A program made the translations under genes and the position numbers. A DNA stretch of 64,000 nucleotides from Charina bottae (Eukaryota; Chordata; Lepidosauria; Squamata; Charinaidae): contig JALMGJ010000005.1 in the NCBI GenBank assembly GCA_023362775.1, positions 64,489,463 through 64,553,462 on the forward strand, in the 5' to 3' direction. This document shows positions 22,587 through 34,140 of the stretch, piece by piece; position 1 is the stretch's first letter; every line of letters begins with the position of its first letter. Below the pieces are notes generated by a model. It was not told where the DNA came from. It made no database searches and was given only the letters and a program-made list of their open reading frames with translations.

Positions 22587-24259
22587 AGGAGTTCTAAAGG
22601 CCACCCCAACTCTTTTAATGAGAGGTCTAACTTGAAAATCACCCTACATATATCCCATGGCTAGGTATACTGTTGCTGCAGTCAAGAGCGGGGCAGAGAG
22701 GGAGAAGACCAACATCAACTGCTATACATTCTCTACCACCCACACACACACGCACACGCACACGCACACAAAGGAATAGAGAATAGGAGAAAGAGTTAAA
22801 TGTCAGTAACTTGGGAAAAGAGAGAGAGAGAGAGAGATTTGTTATAAGTTTTTAAGGATCACAGTCCATTTTATCTGCTGCATGATATCTGGTCCTGTGA
22901 GAGGAATATTAAATGCACATAGTTGTTGTGGGGTTGGAGCAGAAATAAGATGGAAAGGGATATGATGAGAAGAGAGATGGGAGACAAAAATACTTTCAAT
23001 GTTGGCTCACACGTATCTACATAAAGGTGTAAGACAGAATGTCCTGCACAGAATACCTAGTTAACAGATGTAACAAGAAGCCTTGAACTTCCTTTAAACT
23101 TTGAAAAATAGAACTGAATCCCAACTTAGCTATTTTGCCATTTGTTGTTGTTGTTGTTGTTGTTATTTGCTCAAGAATGGCCACCCTGAGCTAAGTGAAA
23201 GAATAGCCTGGAGAGCTGAAAGTATCAGCTACCTTCTAGCTCCTAATGTTCTCTACCCATGGTTGTACCAATTCCCTTGGTATTAAAAACAAACAAAAAC
23301 AAAAAAAACAAAGAGCCCATGTGCCTGATATAAATTTATTGATATAAATTATATAAAAAACATATACTCTTCCAATAAGCATGACATTCTACTAATGGGG
23401 AGAAGGCAGATGCAAGCTACTTATCTTTGCATATACAGTATGTTCTTGCTATATAATTCTAGTGGGGTTGTTCACACTGGAAGACTGTTTTCCATTGTAG
23501 TGGTCTATCAGATTTAAACTGCAAATATCCAGATGATCATTAGATAGCAGCAAAGAAACACAGATGCCTCTTTGCTGCCCTCTAGTGGTTGTATTGATTT
23601 GTGCAGGCCAGCACAGATAGCCCTATATTGTAGCTTCTCTTCCCTTCCTATCAGAATCACATTGTTAGAAATTATCTTTGGACAGATAAAGTGAAATGGC
23701 CCATAAAGTCATATCAGTGGCTGAATATGTGACATATTACATGAGAATCAGAGCAGAATATGCTTATAAGTGCAGTTGTTCACTCTCACTCTGTGCAGAG
23801 AACAAACTATCAGAAGCCTAGGGAGTTACACAAGGGGTGGGGGACAGAGAAAAGAGCTACAATTCAAACTGCAGTTAAATCAGCAGAGGGGCCAAGGTTA
23901 ATATGGCTACAGAGAGCTTTCAAGTAGAGCCCTTTACAGTAATATCTAACATTAACCTAGTAAATTAAATTTGCATGGCACATCTTTTTGAAAACCCCTT
24001 GGCAATGTGCAAACCCATCAAACCTTTGCAGGATCAGTTCCCAGCCATCTTATTTTCTGTCACAAGCTTCAGTTGAATGGATAGTTAAAAGGCTTTCTAC
24101 ACCAAGAATCTTCTTGTATTGCCCTGTAGCAAAATTTGATTCCTAAAAGTGTGCTTCATATGAAGGCTGCCCTCTTTATTAAGGTGGTTGATCTTGGGGG
24201 AAAGCTTGGATTTTCTCACTGGATCCTTCTGTTTGTTTCTCCATACTCTCCTGAAAGGA
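22587..24259. other. Non-coding span with simple repeats
   Basis: Contains a CA/CG-CA repeat (22738-22770), a GA run (22817-22837) and a TTG run (23142-23165). No gene or further repeat family was recognised. Confidence 0.5.
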
Positions 24260-24318
24260 CTAATAATGTAATTGTATTTCAGCCTAGCCCAGAACGTGCA
24301 AGGACCAATAATGTAATC
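24256..24318. repeat. Micro-insertion flanked by direct repeats
   Basis: AGGACTAATAATGTAAT and AGGACCAATAATGTAAT (16 of 17 identical) flank a short segment. Its core, ATTTCAGCCTAGCCCAGAAC then GTGCAAG, matches 25717-25742 at 25 of 26 positions. This could be a tiny retroposed fragment with a long TSD, or a templated repair insertion. Confidence 0.45.
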
Positions 24319-25549
24319 TAAAAATGATTCCAAGTATGGATAGCAACACATCAATTCCTCCATGTCAAAAGTCTGCACCAGCTTATGTATCCCTAACCAC
24401 AGATACTCCACTGGACCCAGGTACAATTACATTGTGAGAATGTACTTCATTTGCACCTTTGTCACTTAACTTTTCATATCTGGATTATGTACAAATGAGC
24501 CCATCCAGGGATGTCCATGGAGGAGATAAAAAAAAGAAGGCATCCGCAACTGTATGATTACAGCCCCACCTCTTTTTTACATGTATCACATCTGAGCCCA
24601 TCTCTGGGAGATAATGCTGCCTGTAACAAACTTAGCACACAGAAGCAGTTACTGTGTCAAAGGGATTCTTCATATATGAGTGTATCCTACAATATAATTT
24701 ATATGATAGATTTATGTAATTTATGAAAGATTAGTACAGTGCTCAAAGTTACATCATGGTCAGAATGATGCTAGACCTTATTACTGAGTGCTTGAGTAAA
24801 ATGGTTCATTGTTTTTCGCTCTTAATTTCCACTGTAGAGAAATAATTCCAAAACCCATATACAGTAGGTATTGCTACCTCTCTCTATTCTTGCTTAGCAT
24901 ACATAAAAAGCTTTGTGTAAATGTTACCAAGAATCCTGTAGTGATCTCACTGTTATAAAGAGAAACTCCCACTGCATACTTTTGACTAGCCAAATATAAT
25001 TTAATTCTCTAAAGATACAGGATTGAATAAAAAAGCCTGTGCCTTCCAACTGTATACATATGCATAAATGAAGATAAAATAATCCCCAGACAACAAACTT
25101 CACTCTCCACTTCCGTTCCTCATTAATGTTTCTTCTTAGAAAATGGACCCTCATTTTGGTTTAAATGCAACAGTTATACCTACATTTCTGATCAGTTTTT
25201 GAGACACCACTTTCTTGGAATATGGTGAACACAGAAATGAGACTGCCTTCCTGTAGTTATGTATATATCTTTTCCAATTTAGCACCCTCTGAATTCTAGA
25301 TCTGTTGAGACTATACTTGGCCATTAAGGCCAATGGAATGAATTTATCCTTGGTTCAGTATGTTACAACTGAGTATCATAAACCATAGTACCAGTGGAGG
25401 TAGTTCATGCATTATAATCATATGAAGCATGAAAAGAAATTCAGATTGCATTGGATGCTTTTACCAGATTTCATGTGGAAGTAGGGTGAAGCTTATCTCT
25501 CGCATAAGCTACAGAATACTGCTGATTGGTTTCTTCACCAATCCATTTA
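24319..25549. other. Non-coding span, nothing recognised
   Basis: AT-rich; open frames without motifs. No repeat family was recognised by eye. Confidence 0.5.
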
Positions 25550-25850
25550 TTTACTTATTTAGCAGATTTCTAAGGCCACCCACTTGCCAGATGACTCTGG
25601 AAGGCTTACAGGGTTAAAAGTAACTAAACAACTAAACATTAAATTAAAAAGGTAACCATGTTTAGGAAGAAAATCAATCACAAGCACCACACATGCCTGA
25701 TTATTATCAGGGCCATATTTCAGCCTAGCCCAGAACCTGCAAGAAAAGCTAGATCTTAAGTGTCTTCCTAAAAGCCAGCAGTTGGATTGTAGGTCCAGCC
25801 AGCAGAAATTATTGATTATTCTGCTTTCCATTTTCACCAATATTTTGGAA
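25550..25850 (-). mobile_element. L2-type LINE 3' end
   Basis: From 25790 downward on the minus strand, the codons recall the L2 ORF2 C-terminal pattern (leucine-leucine-glycine-arginine then leucine-arginine-serine-serine, DNA TTAGGAAGACACTTAAGATC). A 3' UTR follows, with a tail of TTACTTATTTAGCAGATTTC sense at the low-coordinate end. Diverged and truncated. Confidence 0.5.
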
Positions 25851-26039
25851 GCTCTTACAAGTTAGCTTAACTCAAATTTAGCTGTGATTTTAAAAATAGA
25901 GAATTTAAGACATGGGGAAGAAGGAAGGGAGAGGGAGAATCCATCCTTGAGTACCTAGCTGTATCAGAATGTTGATGTTATGTATGCATTCACATATGCA
26001 ACCTAATGAAAACAATGTACCAGGAATCGTTATTTTTGG

Positions 26040-26215
26040 TGACTGCCCCCATGGGTGTTATAATTGTTTTTTCCTGCTGTACCAATGCCTGTTTTAAATG
26101 CTGTTCATTTTGGTTAGTGTTTTATTTTTTGATGAATTTTATTATTTTCCAAAGAAATGTAAGCTGCTCTGTGCTCTGTAAATGTAATGGAAAGGCCATA
26201 TATAAATATTTTAAC
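26040..26215 (+). mobile_element. L2-type LINE 3' UTR remnant
   Basis: The end reads ATGTAAGCTGCTCTGTGCTC, then GGCCATATATAAATATTTTA. This matches the GTAAGCCGCTCTGAGTC ... GGCGGCATATAAAT layout of reptile L2-type elements. No coding part remains. Confidence 0.5.
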
Positions 26216-26744
26216 ACAGAGAGATAGACCTTCCAGTGCAAATATGATTTATGCCTACAGCTCCTCATCTACAGTAGAAAGCTTGAATATACTGTATGTG
26301 GATCTCCATGGCATGACTGGGGTACATATATTATTAGAGCAATCATTTGACAAGTAGAGTAAGGTAAATTTGCAAATATCCATGTAAGCAAGGAACTGTT
26401 TCGTATGTTACCCTTGTGTCATAATCAAGACATTCATTGATTTGACTCTACACTTCACTGATAACACAAACATGCAAGGATCACAAAGAAGGGATGAATG
26501 ACATGATTATTCTCTATGCCAACATCAGCAAGCAATAGTGCTCTTGTAAGTATCTCTGTCACATTCCTTCTCTTTTGCCAAGGCATCATGAGTCATGATT
26601 CTGTGGAAGCAGTGCCCAGAAACTGCATATGAAGTGCTCTCCTAGCCAAAAGCAGAATGTGTGTATCTGCGTCCATGTGTATGTAGCACCTAGGAACTAT
26701 GGGCATTCACAGGAAAGGGACAAATGATGAAATGTGTGTCACAG

Positions 26745-26835
26745 AATTATGATGCAAACTCCGCCCCTTTTGTACTTGCATTGTGACATGGCATGCAAGA
26801 ATATAAGGGGCGGGCTTGCATTGTGACATCACAAC
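26745..26835. repeat. Small inverted-repeat element
   Basis: TGATGCAAACTCCGCCCCTT on the left and AAGGGGCGGGCTTGCATTGT on the right are imperfect inverted repeats around a CATGGCATGCAAG centre. The layout and GCCCC words resemble the element at 47286-47401. Confidence 0.4.
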
Positions 26836-28160
26836 ACACAGTTTGTCATTTTATGAAACCTCTGATTCTTGTAGACAGCCATGCTTATGAGCAAAATACA
26901 CTGGAAGAATCCTTACTAGTCTGAACCCTTTCTAATCATTCCACGCTGTCTTTTCTCTTCATTTTATATACTTTTGTACATTCTGCTATCCCCTTTATTC
27001 ATTTTGTTATTCTTAATATTTTTAAGTTCTACAGAAGTATTAAAATACCTTTTTAAATGGGGGGTAGGTGCTTTGCTGGATATATGACCTTATATTAGTA
27101 TAGTAAACCAGGTCATAAGTGATTAAAATATTATACAGCCTGGTGCTGCTTCTAAGCAAACTTCCATTCATGTAGGGAGGAAAAAAAATATGAGCTAAGT
27201 ACTTATTTCTTCTTTACATAATTCAGTTAAATAAAAAGGTTCTCAAATGGCATTTTACTTTCTTCCCTTAAAAAAATGACCTGAACTGAAATTTGCATCA
27301 TTATCCATAAAAAGAAAGAAAAACTTCAAGGGGATATAAATTACCATTGGGAAAAAGAAACAGTCTATTCCATGGCACAAAAACAGAGATTTCATTTTCC
27401 TAATACTTTTATTTCATTGCTATAAAATTGAGTAGTTAAACCTCCATGGTAGAGTATGAAAGTAACAACAGAGTTAGGAAAGGAAAGGAAAGATTAAAAA
27501 AAAGGCCCTATTAAAATGTGGCTTGAGAGACTGTACATTTGAATCCTGACAGTTTTGGTCAGATTGCTTTTATAAGCTACAATGAGGAAGTAACTGGGTC
27601 TCACCTCAGCATGACCACACAGAAGGTTATTTCATTTTATTTCTAGATCCTTTTCCACACAATATTTTTTCTTCACAAGAAAATGGTGAATTTCATGCAA
27701 ACTCATGAACTGGACAACAATAATATAATATCATGATTCAATAACTCTTGCAGAGGTAACTAGCAAGTGTAGGCAAATCCTTAAAAGATATCCTAAAGCT
27801 ACAGCAAATGAAATTTGATACATTAGCACCTTTCCCAGTTGCTCACACTACTTTGCCGACATTATCTCATTGTTTTTGCTCAAAAAAAATATCCTGCAAG
27901 GCATGCTAATTTTTTCTGCCCTATCTTACAACATAGGTGAAAACGGCATTTAACTTAAATGCCTCTTCTCTGCCAAACATTTTGCTCAAGGCAGACAACA
28001 ATATTAAAATGCACGAGAAATGGTATGGCACAGAGGACTTCTGTGAAATCACAACAGCTCAGCCAATCACTTTCAAGGCCTAAGAGAGCAGAAAGTACAG
28101 TGGTTTTCTAAAGCTTTGCCAGTTACAGAGCAGCAGGGTAGCAGAAAGAAAAAGTATTTC
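26836..28160. other. Non-coding span, nothing recognised
   Basis: AT-rich unique-looking sequence with no motif-bearing ORF or recognisable repeat. Confidence 0.5.
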
Positions 28161-28231
28161 ATAGAATCATAGAGCTGGAAGGGATCTAGAGCTCATCCAG
28201 TCCAACTCCCTGCGTACTGCAGGATTTACTA

Positions 28232-28881
28232 TAGGTAGTCCTTGGGTTACGACCACTCATTCAGCGACTGTTCAAAATTACAACAGCACTAAATTAGGGG
28301 GATTTGTGACTGGTCCGTGAAGTTGCGTTGCAGCATCTCTGCGGTCATGTGATTGCCATTTGCGACCTTCCCTGCCGGCTTCTCACAAGCAAGTCAATGG
28401 GGAAGCCAGAAGGGAAGGTCGCAAGTCACTCACGTAAGTCACACCCACTGCTTTTTCTCCAGAGGAGCCCCACTACGGAGCATGAGATCTCAGGGATCTC
28501 ATACTCTGTAGCACCCCCCCTACCCTGTACTCCCCAGCATCCACCTGCAGCTCTCACCGGCCCGCCCACTGCCCTTGCCAGCCCACCCGCACTTCCCAGC
28601 ACCCGCCTGCTGCCCTTGCCGGCCTGCCTGCTGCCCTCACTGGCCTGCCCACACTCCCCAGCGCCTGCCCGTGGCACCACCCATCCCCCCATGCCCCTTA
28701 CCTCGGACTCCCGCCTTTTCCCACTTAACGACCCGCACAGTCTTGGGGTTACAATGGCAATGGGGACTTCCAGGATTGCCATCACTAAGCAATGCAGTCA
28801 TGTGACATCACACTTTATGACCTCATTGCTTAGCAATGCCAATCCTGGTCCCAATTGCCATTGTAATCCAAGGACTACCTG
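28232..28881. mobile_element. 650-bp TIR transposon with TA target duplication
   Basis: The ends TAGGTAGTCCTTGGGTTAC and (reverse complement of the right end) CAGGTAGTCCTTGGATTAC are inverted repeats with two differences. TA flanks both sides (28230-28231, 28882-28883), as for Tc1/mariner-type transposases. The arms extend inward (GTTACGACC against CATTGTAATC). The centre, about 28500-28730, is GC- and C-rich with repeated CTGCCCTTGCCGGCC-like units. No transposase ORF exists; the 194-codon frame at 28328-28912 is a low-complexity by-product. This is a non-autonomous element. Confidence 0.8.
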
Positions 28882-29138
28882 TACACCCTCCCAGATAGAG
28901 GCCTCTATTTGAAAACCTCTAGCGAAGTGGAAGAAACCACTCCTTGCAGTAACCTGTTCCATGGATCGACAGCTCTTACAGCCAAGAAGTTCTTCCTAAT
29001 GTCTAATGTCTATCTACATCCTTGAAGTTTCATCCCATTAGTTCTAGTCTTACCCTCTGGGGCAAGTGAGCGTAAGTCCAAACCCTCTACAATGTGACAG
29101 CCCTTCAGATAGTTGAAAACAGCTATCATGTCCCCTCT

Positions 29139-29489
29139 AGGGGGCATGGTGGCTCAGCGGTTAAGACACCAGGCTTGTCGGCCGGAGGGTTGCAAGTTCA
29201 GTGGTTCAAAACCTGAGTGCCGGTTCGAAACCTGAGCGCCGTGCAGCAGAGTGAGCTCCCGCACTCGCCCCAGCGCTTGCCAAACTAGCAATTCAAAAGC
29301 ATGCAAATGCGAGTAGATAAATAGGTACCACTCCAGCAGGAAGGAAACAGCAGGTGCAATGTAGACTAGGCCCCCATGGTGCACCCCAGGCAACATGACT
29401 TGTCACAGCTAAATAGTCTACACAGCTGGCTGCTGGACCTCACAAGGGATTTCCCAGCAAGAAAAAAAAATGCCATACGAAATAAATAA
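29139..29489 (+). mobile_element. tRNA SINE with Sauria-like head and a different tail
   Basis: The head is GGGGCATGGTGGCTCAGCGG, with an A box at 29150-29160. A 19-bp tandem duplication gives two B-box-like words, GGTTCAAAACC (29203-29213) and GGTTCGAAACC (29222-29232). The body shares CAATTCAAAAGCATGCAAAT and GGTACCACT with Sauria SINEs. After about 29340 it departs and ends in an A-run and AATAAATAAA. The flanks ATGTCCCCTCT and ATGCCCCCTCT (about 10 of 11) inside CR1 support a TSD. Confidence 0.75.
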
Positions 29490-29959
29490 ATGCCCCCTCT
29501 CAACCTACTCTTCTGCAAGTTAAACATACCTAGGTCTTTTAACCATTCCTTGTAGGATTCGGTTTCCAGTCCTTTCACCATCTTGGTAGCCCTTCTCTGG
29601 CCTTGCTCCAGTTAATCAATCTCTGTTTTTGAGGTCTGGCAGCAAACTAGCAAACATAAGACTGAACAGTTCCATATCCCCACTTGGCCTATTCCTGGCT
29701 TAGACCTTTGGTAACATTCTGATATCAGGGATACCCAACTTTATGGAAAGCTAGGAATGAAAATCCAATGTTGGATTTCTCCATCAGAAATCAGATGGAT
29801 CTGCTCAATATTGAAAGGGGAGTCTTACATATCCTAAGGTCCTGGGACCATTTTTAATGCTGATTTAAGATAACCAAAACTCTGTATCTCCTTGTAGCTG
29901 TCCTTTCTGAATAAGGCTGATACGTTTTTCAATTTTTCTGTTTTTAAGTAACAGCAACA

Positions 29960-30001
29960 AACATTTTAGTACAATCTTAGATATATTTACTCAGAAGTAA
30001 G
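29960..30001. repeat. Fragment of ATCCTATAC-type repeat
   Basis: CAATCTTAGATATATTTACT then CAGAAGTAAGT resembles the ACTCAGAAGTAAG arm of the old repeat noted at 2150-2235. Weak. Confidence 0.3.
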
Positions 30002-30119
30002 TATTTGGTAATGTATAGTATATACATAGTATATATAGTACTAGTATATATAGTACAATCTATAGTACTAGATTGCACCAAAAAAAAGAACCAAACTGGA
30101 ATTAGGTAAAAGACTAAAA

Positions 30120-30275
30120 CAGAGCTTTCCAAACTTTTCATGTTGGTGACACACTTTTTAGACATTAGGACCTGCACGGAATCACAGCAGGTTTGGAGGC
30201 AGCAGCAGCCGCGACACACCCAGACACTGCAGCCGACACACTAACGTGTCGCGACACACAGTTTGGAAAGCTCTG
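30120..30275. mobile_element. 156-bp hAT MITE with perfect TSD
   Basis: The ends CAGAGCTTTCCAAACT and AGTTTGGAAAGCTCTG are perfect 16-bp inverted repeats. Identical 8-bp flanks GACTAAAA lie at 30112-30119 and 30276-30283. These are the hallmarks of hAT-superfamily transposition. The interior has GCAGCAGCAGCCGCGACACA and GTGTCGCGACACAC and no ORF. Confidence 0.95.
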
Positions 30276-30283
30276 GACTAAAA

Positions 30284-31964
30284 CAACCCTTATTTTTGGA
30301 AAAGAAAATTGGTACAATAAATTGCAGATATATGATGCTAATTTACGTTCATACTATCAACCAGCTTTTTCCTCTTTAGATCATTATTGTGTGCTGAAAA
30401 TCACTTTTGTGCTGGCCTTTAAAATGATTCCTGTAAATCGGTGAATTTAGCAAAAATATTTAAAAAGAAGGTATTTATGGATTAGGCTCAGAATTTAGAA
30501 ATGAAATAGGAGACAATCAGACAACTCTATCAGGAATAAGACAACAACTGAAGTTTAAACCAATCATCTTAAGTATATATTTGAATTGGATATGTAGATG
30601 TGGTGCAGGAGTCCCAATAGATCAGCAATATCCTCAAAGGATCAGCAGCCCCACAGACAGCTAAATTACTCAGAAAGCCAGGGAATTTATCAAACAAGAA
30701 TTTCAAAGTGGATTCTAGCCTCCAGGAAAAACGGAAGTGCCCATTAATGTACATACAAAATAAATGCTGTCTATGAGCTGCTTCAGCTGTTTATTTTGAC
30801 ATGAAAAGCAGTTAATTTGGCAGGGAGGGGGGTGGAGGCACAGAAACTATTACCTCTTGGATAGAAATTATCGGTATATGCTATTAATTAAAAAGGAAAA
30901 AGGAATCCCCAATGAACAGGTACAGCATAAAGCAATTGTTCATTAGGGGACGGTCATATGGCTACTTACCTGAAAGTAAATCCTGATGAATTCAACATAC
31001 CTGTAATTTACCTTGGACTGCAGCTATTCTTTGCTATTTATATTTCACTCAATTTGGAGAACGTTAGCATTTGATGCGATTAACACATGTAAAAGGAAAT
31101 TCTAAGGAACCATTCATATATTATAGATGAAAAATAAAACACTAATGCTGAAACTAGGTAGGAACTGATGTGGCAGCACTGAAGCACTTAGCTAACTTAG
31201 GCCGCGTTTATCTTACAACTTCAATATTTATTTTATTGACCAAAAGAATGTTAACTTCATCCAACGCTGACAGACCATTCATCAAAAAATAATAATTTTT
31301 AAATAGTGGAATATTTCATAGGCAGGATTGTGCAGAAAATTAGGCAATGGCCTTCCATTCCTAGACCTCAGATTCAATTCACCCAGAGGAGAAGAGCAAC
31401 ATATCAAACTGATCAGATTAGTCGGGGGGGGGGGGGACCCTTAAGTGGAATAATCTTGACATATTTAGTTTAGCTCTTATGGTTTTCATCCATGTAATAA
31501 ACTGGCTATATAAACAACAAATGTTCACATCAATTGACAATTTGCTCTTCTACAGTATTATAATAATTATGCTTTTAAGAGATATTCCAGTGGCAAAATT
31601 AAGAACCATTTGCACTAGCAGATTGTTTGACATATCCAGTGTCCCACCTGTAAACAAATCTTTGTAGTGACGAGACTTAAAAATTTAGGGTTTCATAGTA
31701 ATGGGACAATAGAAGGGAAATGTTAGGCCTGGAGAAATATGTTAAGTTTCTAACATATCAGGTCCTCAATTCTGCGAATGAAGAATAGAGCAAAAATATC
31801 AATAAGCAGATAATTTACTGGGAGAAAGATAGATGGACATGTGTACACATACATGCATACACACACATACACACAGGGCCAGATTAAGGCCAACTGAAGC
31901 CCTAAGCACAGCCCAACAATGGTGCCCCTCAACGGAAGCAAAACTCACACTAGAGATGGAAACA
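30284..31964. other. Non-coding span, nothing recognised
   Basis: AT-rich sequence with a poly-G run near 31423-31436 and a short CA/CATA run near 31842-31876. From 31877 the words CAGGGCCAGATTAAGGCC and AGCCCTAAGCACAG hint at a transposon end leading to the hairpin listed next. Confidence 0.4.
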
Positions 31965-32017
31965 AACGTGATATCTGATGACACCTCCAAACCAAAGGTG
32001 TCATCAGATATCACGTT
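31965..32017. repeat. Perfect 22-bp hairpin
   Basis: 31965-31986 is the exact reverse complement of 31996-32017, with a 9-nt spacer. The stem carries AACGTGATATCTGATGACAC. No mismatch has accumulated, unlike the surrounding diverged sequence. Confidence 0.95.
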
Positions 32018-32332
32018 CAACTTTAATCACTCACTATGCCAAATAAAACTGCTTTTTAACACTTAAGTTGAACACGGCAGATAAGACAATTACAGAAAAA
32101 AATTGACTAAAGTCGACTGTGGCAGTGAAAGAGTTAAGGGCATGATAGCTAGGGGAAAAAACTCAATGGTGCCTTCCTAGCAAAATACTGAGGAATGGAA
32201 TCCAGTTGTTATTTATTCCAAAGTCATTAAAACTATGTCTGGGCTTGTATACACCTTCTTTTCTTTGCTGGTTGCACAATGATTGCTGCCTGGTAAATGT
32301 TAGGAAGCAAAAATATTGATCACCTAGTAGAT

Positions 32333-32566
32333 TTTTTTTTTTATCCATTCAATCGTGTCCGATTCTCAGAGACTGCCTGGACAAATCCCTGCAGTTTTCT
32401 TGTCAAGGTTTTTCAGAAGTGGTTTGCCATTGCCTCCTTCCTAGGGCTGAGAGAAAGTGACTGGCCCAAGATCCCCCAGCTGGCTTTGTGCCTAAGGCGG
32501 GACTAGAACTCACGGTCTTCCAGTTTCTAGCTTGGTGCCTTACCCACTACACCAAGCTGGCTCTCT
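32333..32566 (-). mobile_element. tRNA SINE family B, full length, with TSD
   Basis: On the minus strand it starts GAGAGCCAGCTTGGTGTAGT (tRNA-like head), has TGAGTTCTAGTCCCGCC where a B box would sit, passes through GGCAATGGCAAACCACTTCT, and ends in CGGACACGATTGAATGGATA plus an A-run. Flanks ACCTAGTAGAT (32322-32332) and ACCTGGTAGAT (32567-32577) match at 10 of 11. The 3' motif AATCGTGTCCGATTCT at 32351-32366 (plus strand) parallels the BovB end at 44421. Confidence 0.88.
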
Positions 32567-32577
32567 ACCTGGTAGAT

Positions 32578-34140
32578 AAAGGGTGGTAATTGGTCTCAAG
32601 GCCGGGGTTTCTTTGCTGTCTTTTTCCAGTCCGCTCAGAATCTCTCCACTCTATTTCTCAAGGACAAACTACATGCTACATAAAGTATGTAGCTTTCTGT
32701 TGCCCTTCCATGTTTTACTTTCATTAATTACTTCCTAAGTGGTAGCCCCATCTGAATCAGGACCATTGCACATGACCTTGACTCTACAGCAGTTCCCCAA
32801 GGACAAACAGGGCTGGGCTCTAGATCAGGCCTCCCTCATACATTGGGACTAGAACTCCTAGAATTTCTACTCAGGCCCCACTGACTCTGAGGGAAGCTCC
32901 AGGGAATTGGTGTTCCAATACATCTGTAGAATAGCACTTTGGGGAATAGCATTCTAATACTGCCAAAGGGACTACACTGCAGGGTGTTATATATGTAAAG
33001 AAGTAATTCTTACAATGTAAAGTCTAGATTTAACTGAAGCTGTTTGCTGCTCTGGTTTTTTTGAACAGCTTCTCAGTCCAGAAATATCCTAGGGAAAACA
33101 GCAAAACGATGAAAGGGAAGTAGCTTGCAGCTTAATTCAAGGATCCATTGCAGATCATGAGGGTCTTTATCATGCAATTGCCGTGCTTTATCCCTGCAGT
33201 GTTATGGTGTACCAAGACACCCTCTGTTCTTTTTCCACTGGTTTTTCCATCTTTTGTCTTTCCAGAGAAAGACAATTTGTTAAGGGAAAGATAGAGTAGC
33301 TATACAATTTCCTCTACCTGGTAATGCTAAAAGCCCCTATCTGGTTGCCATTTGACACACAATGCTAACGCTAGATTGGACTTTGATAAACCTTGGTTAA
33401 AAGTCAGCTGTATTCCACTCCTGTTGCCTAAATGTTCATATATTTTAAACCTGTTTCCAGGAAAACTAGAAATATGTCAAGTTCCAGAATTTATTCTTAG
33501 GCCTGGTTTTGAAACAGATTATTTGAAAATTCAAACTGTATTGCCCAACAATAAACTCTCGCTGCAACTGACAGTAACATAAATAGTATTGCAGCATTAG
33601 ATAATTAGACTGAGTATAAAAATGTGGATTTATGACACAGTCATAAGTGATGAGGTATTACAGCTTTTGTGTGCAAGATGTTAATACTTAAGAAATGCCA
33701 GCTTTGGAATGCCATGATAGGAATTAATGTCCCTATCCCTAAACATCATTAAGAAGAAAAGATGGTCAAATTGGAGCTCTAGTTCTACGCAGAAATGTAT
33801 CTATGCACGTTATGCACTCCTTATGTATTGAAGCATGAGTCCAGGCCATAGTGCATAAATCGTGCATTGCCATTGAGTAGGAGGGTGAAAAACATTACAA
33901 GAATATAAATATTTTACATGGATGAATGCTAGTCAGAAAGGCACACATGTTGTTTACCTTGCTGGCAACAATTTGCTACTGAGCCCCAGTTGAAATAACA
34001 ATGATTGAGCCAGAACTTGGAAATCATTCAAATAATCAGAGAAGTGTGGTTATCTTGCATTAGAGAATTAGAAGCTGTTAGAACAGAGCTTGGAGGGAAT
34101 TACTATGTCAGTATTAACAGTGCATTTCTTGGGAAAGAAG
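32578..34140. other. Non-coding span, nothing firmly recognised
   Basis: A block near 32835-32900 (GGGACTAGAACTCCTAGAAT) faintly resembles the GGACTACAACTCCCAGAAT hairpin repeats common in amniotes. Otherwise there is no gene or repeat family. Confidence 0.4.

Larger units (their letters stand above)
28161..29625 (-). mobile_element. CR1 LINE 3' region, split by two younger insertions
   Basis: The low end CATAGAATCATAGAGCTGGA then AGGGATCTAGAGCTCATCCA and GTCCAACTCCCTGC is the reverse complement of the classic CR1 3' terminus (CR1 ends in repeats of ATTCTATG). The remaining words (AACCTGTTCCATGG, AAGAAGTTCTTCCTAATGTC, ATGTCCCCTCT, CCATCTTGGTAGCCCTTCTC) follow in the order known for amniote CR1. 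The pieces are 28161-28231, 28882-29138 and 29491-29625. The element is 5'-truncated and has no ORF left. Confidence 0.85.

Noticed and set aside
28328..28912. 194-codon proline/alanine-rich open frame
   Set aside because: It lies entirely within the GC-rich core and arm of a TIR transposon, is low complexity and has an equally long antisense frame.
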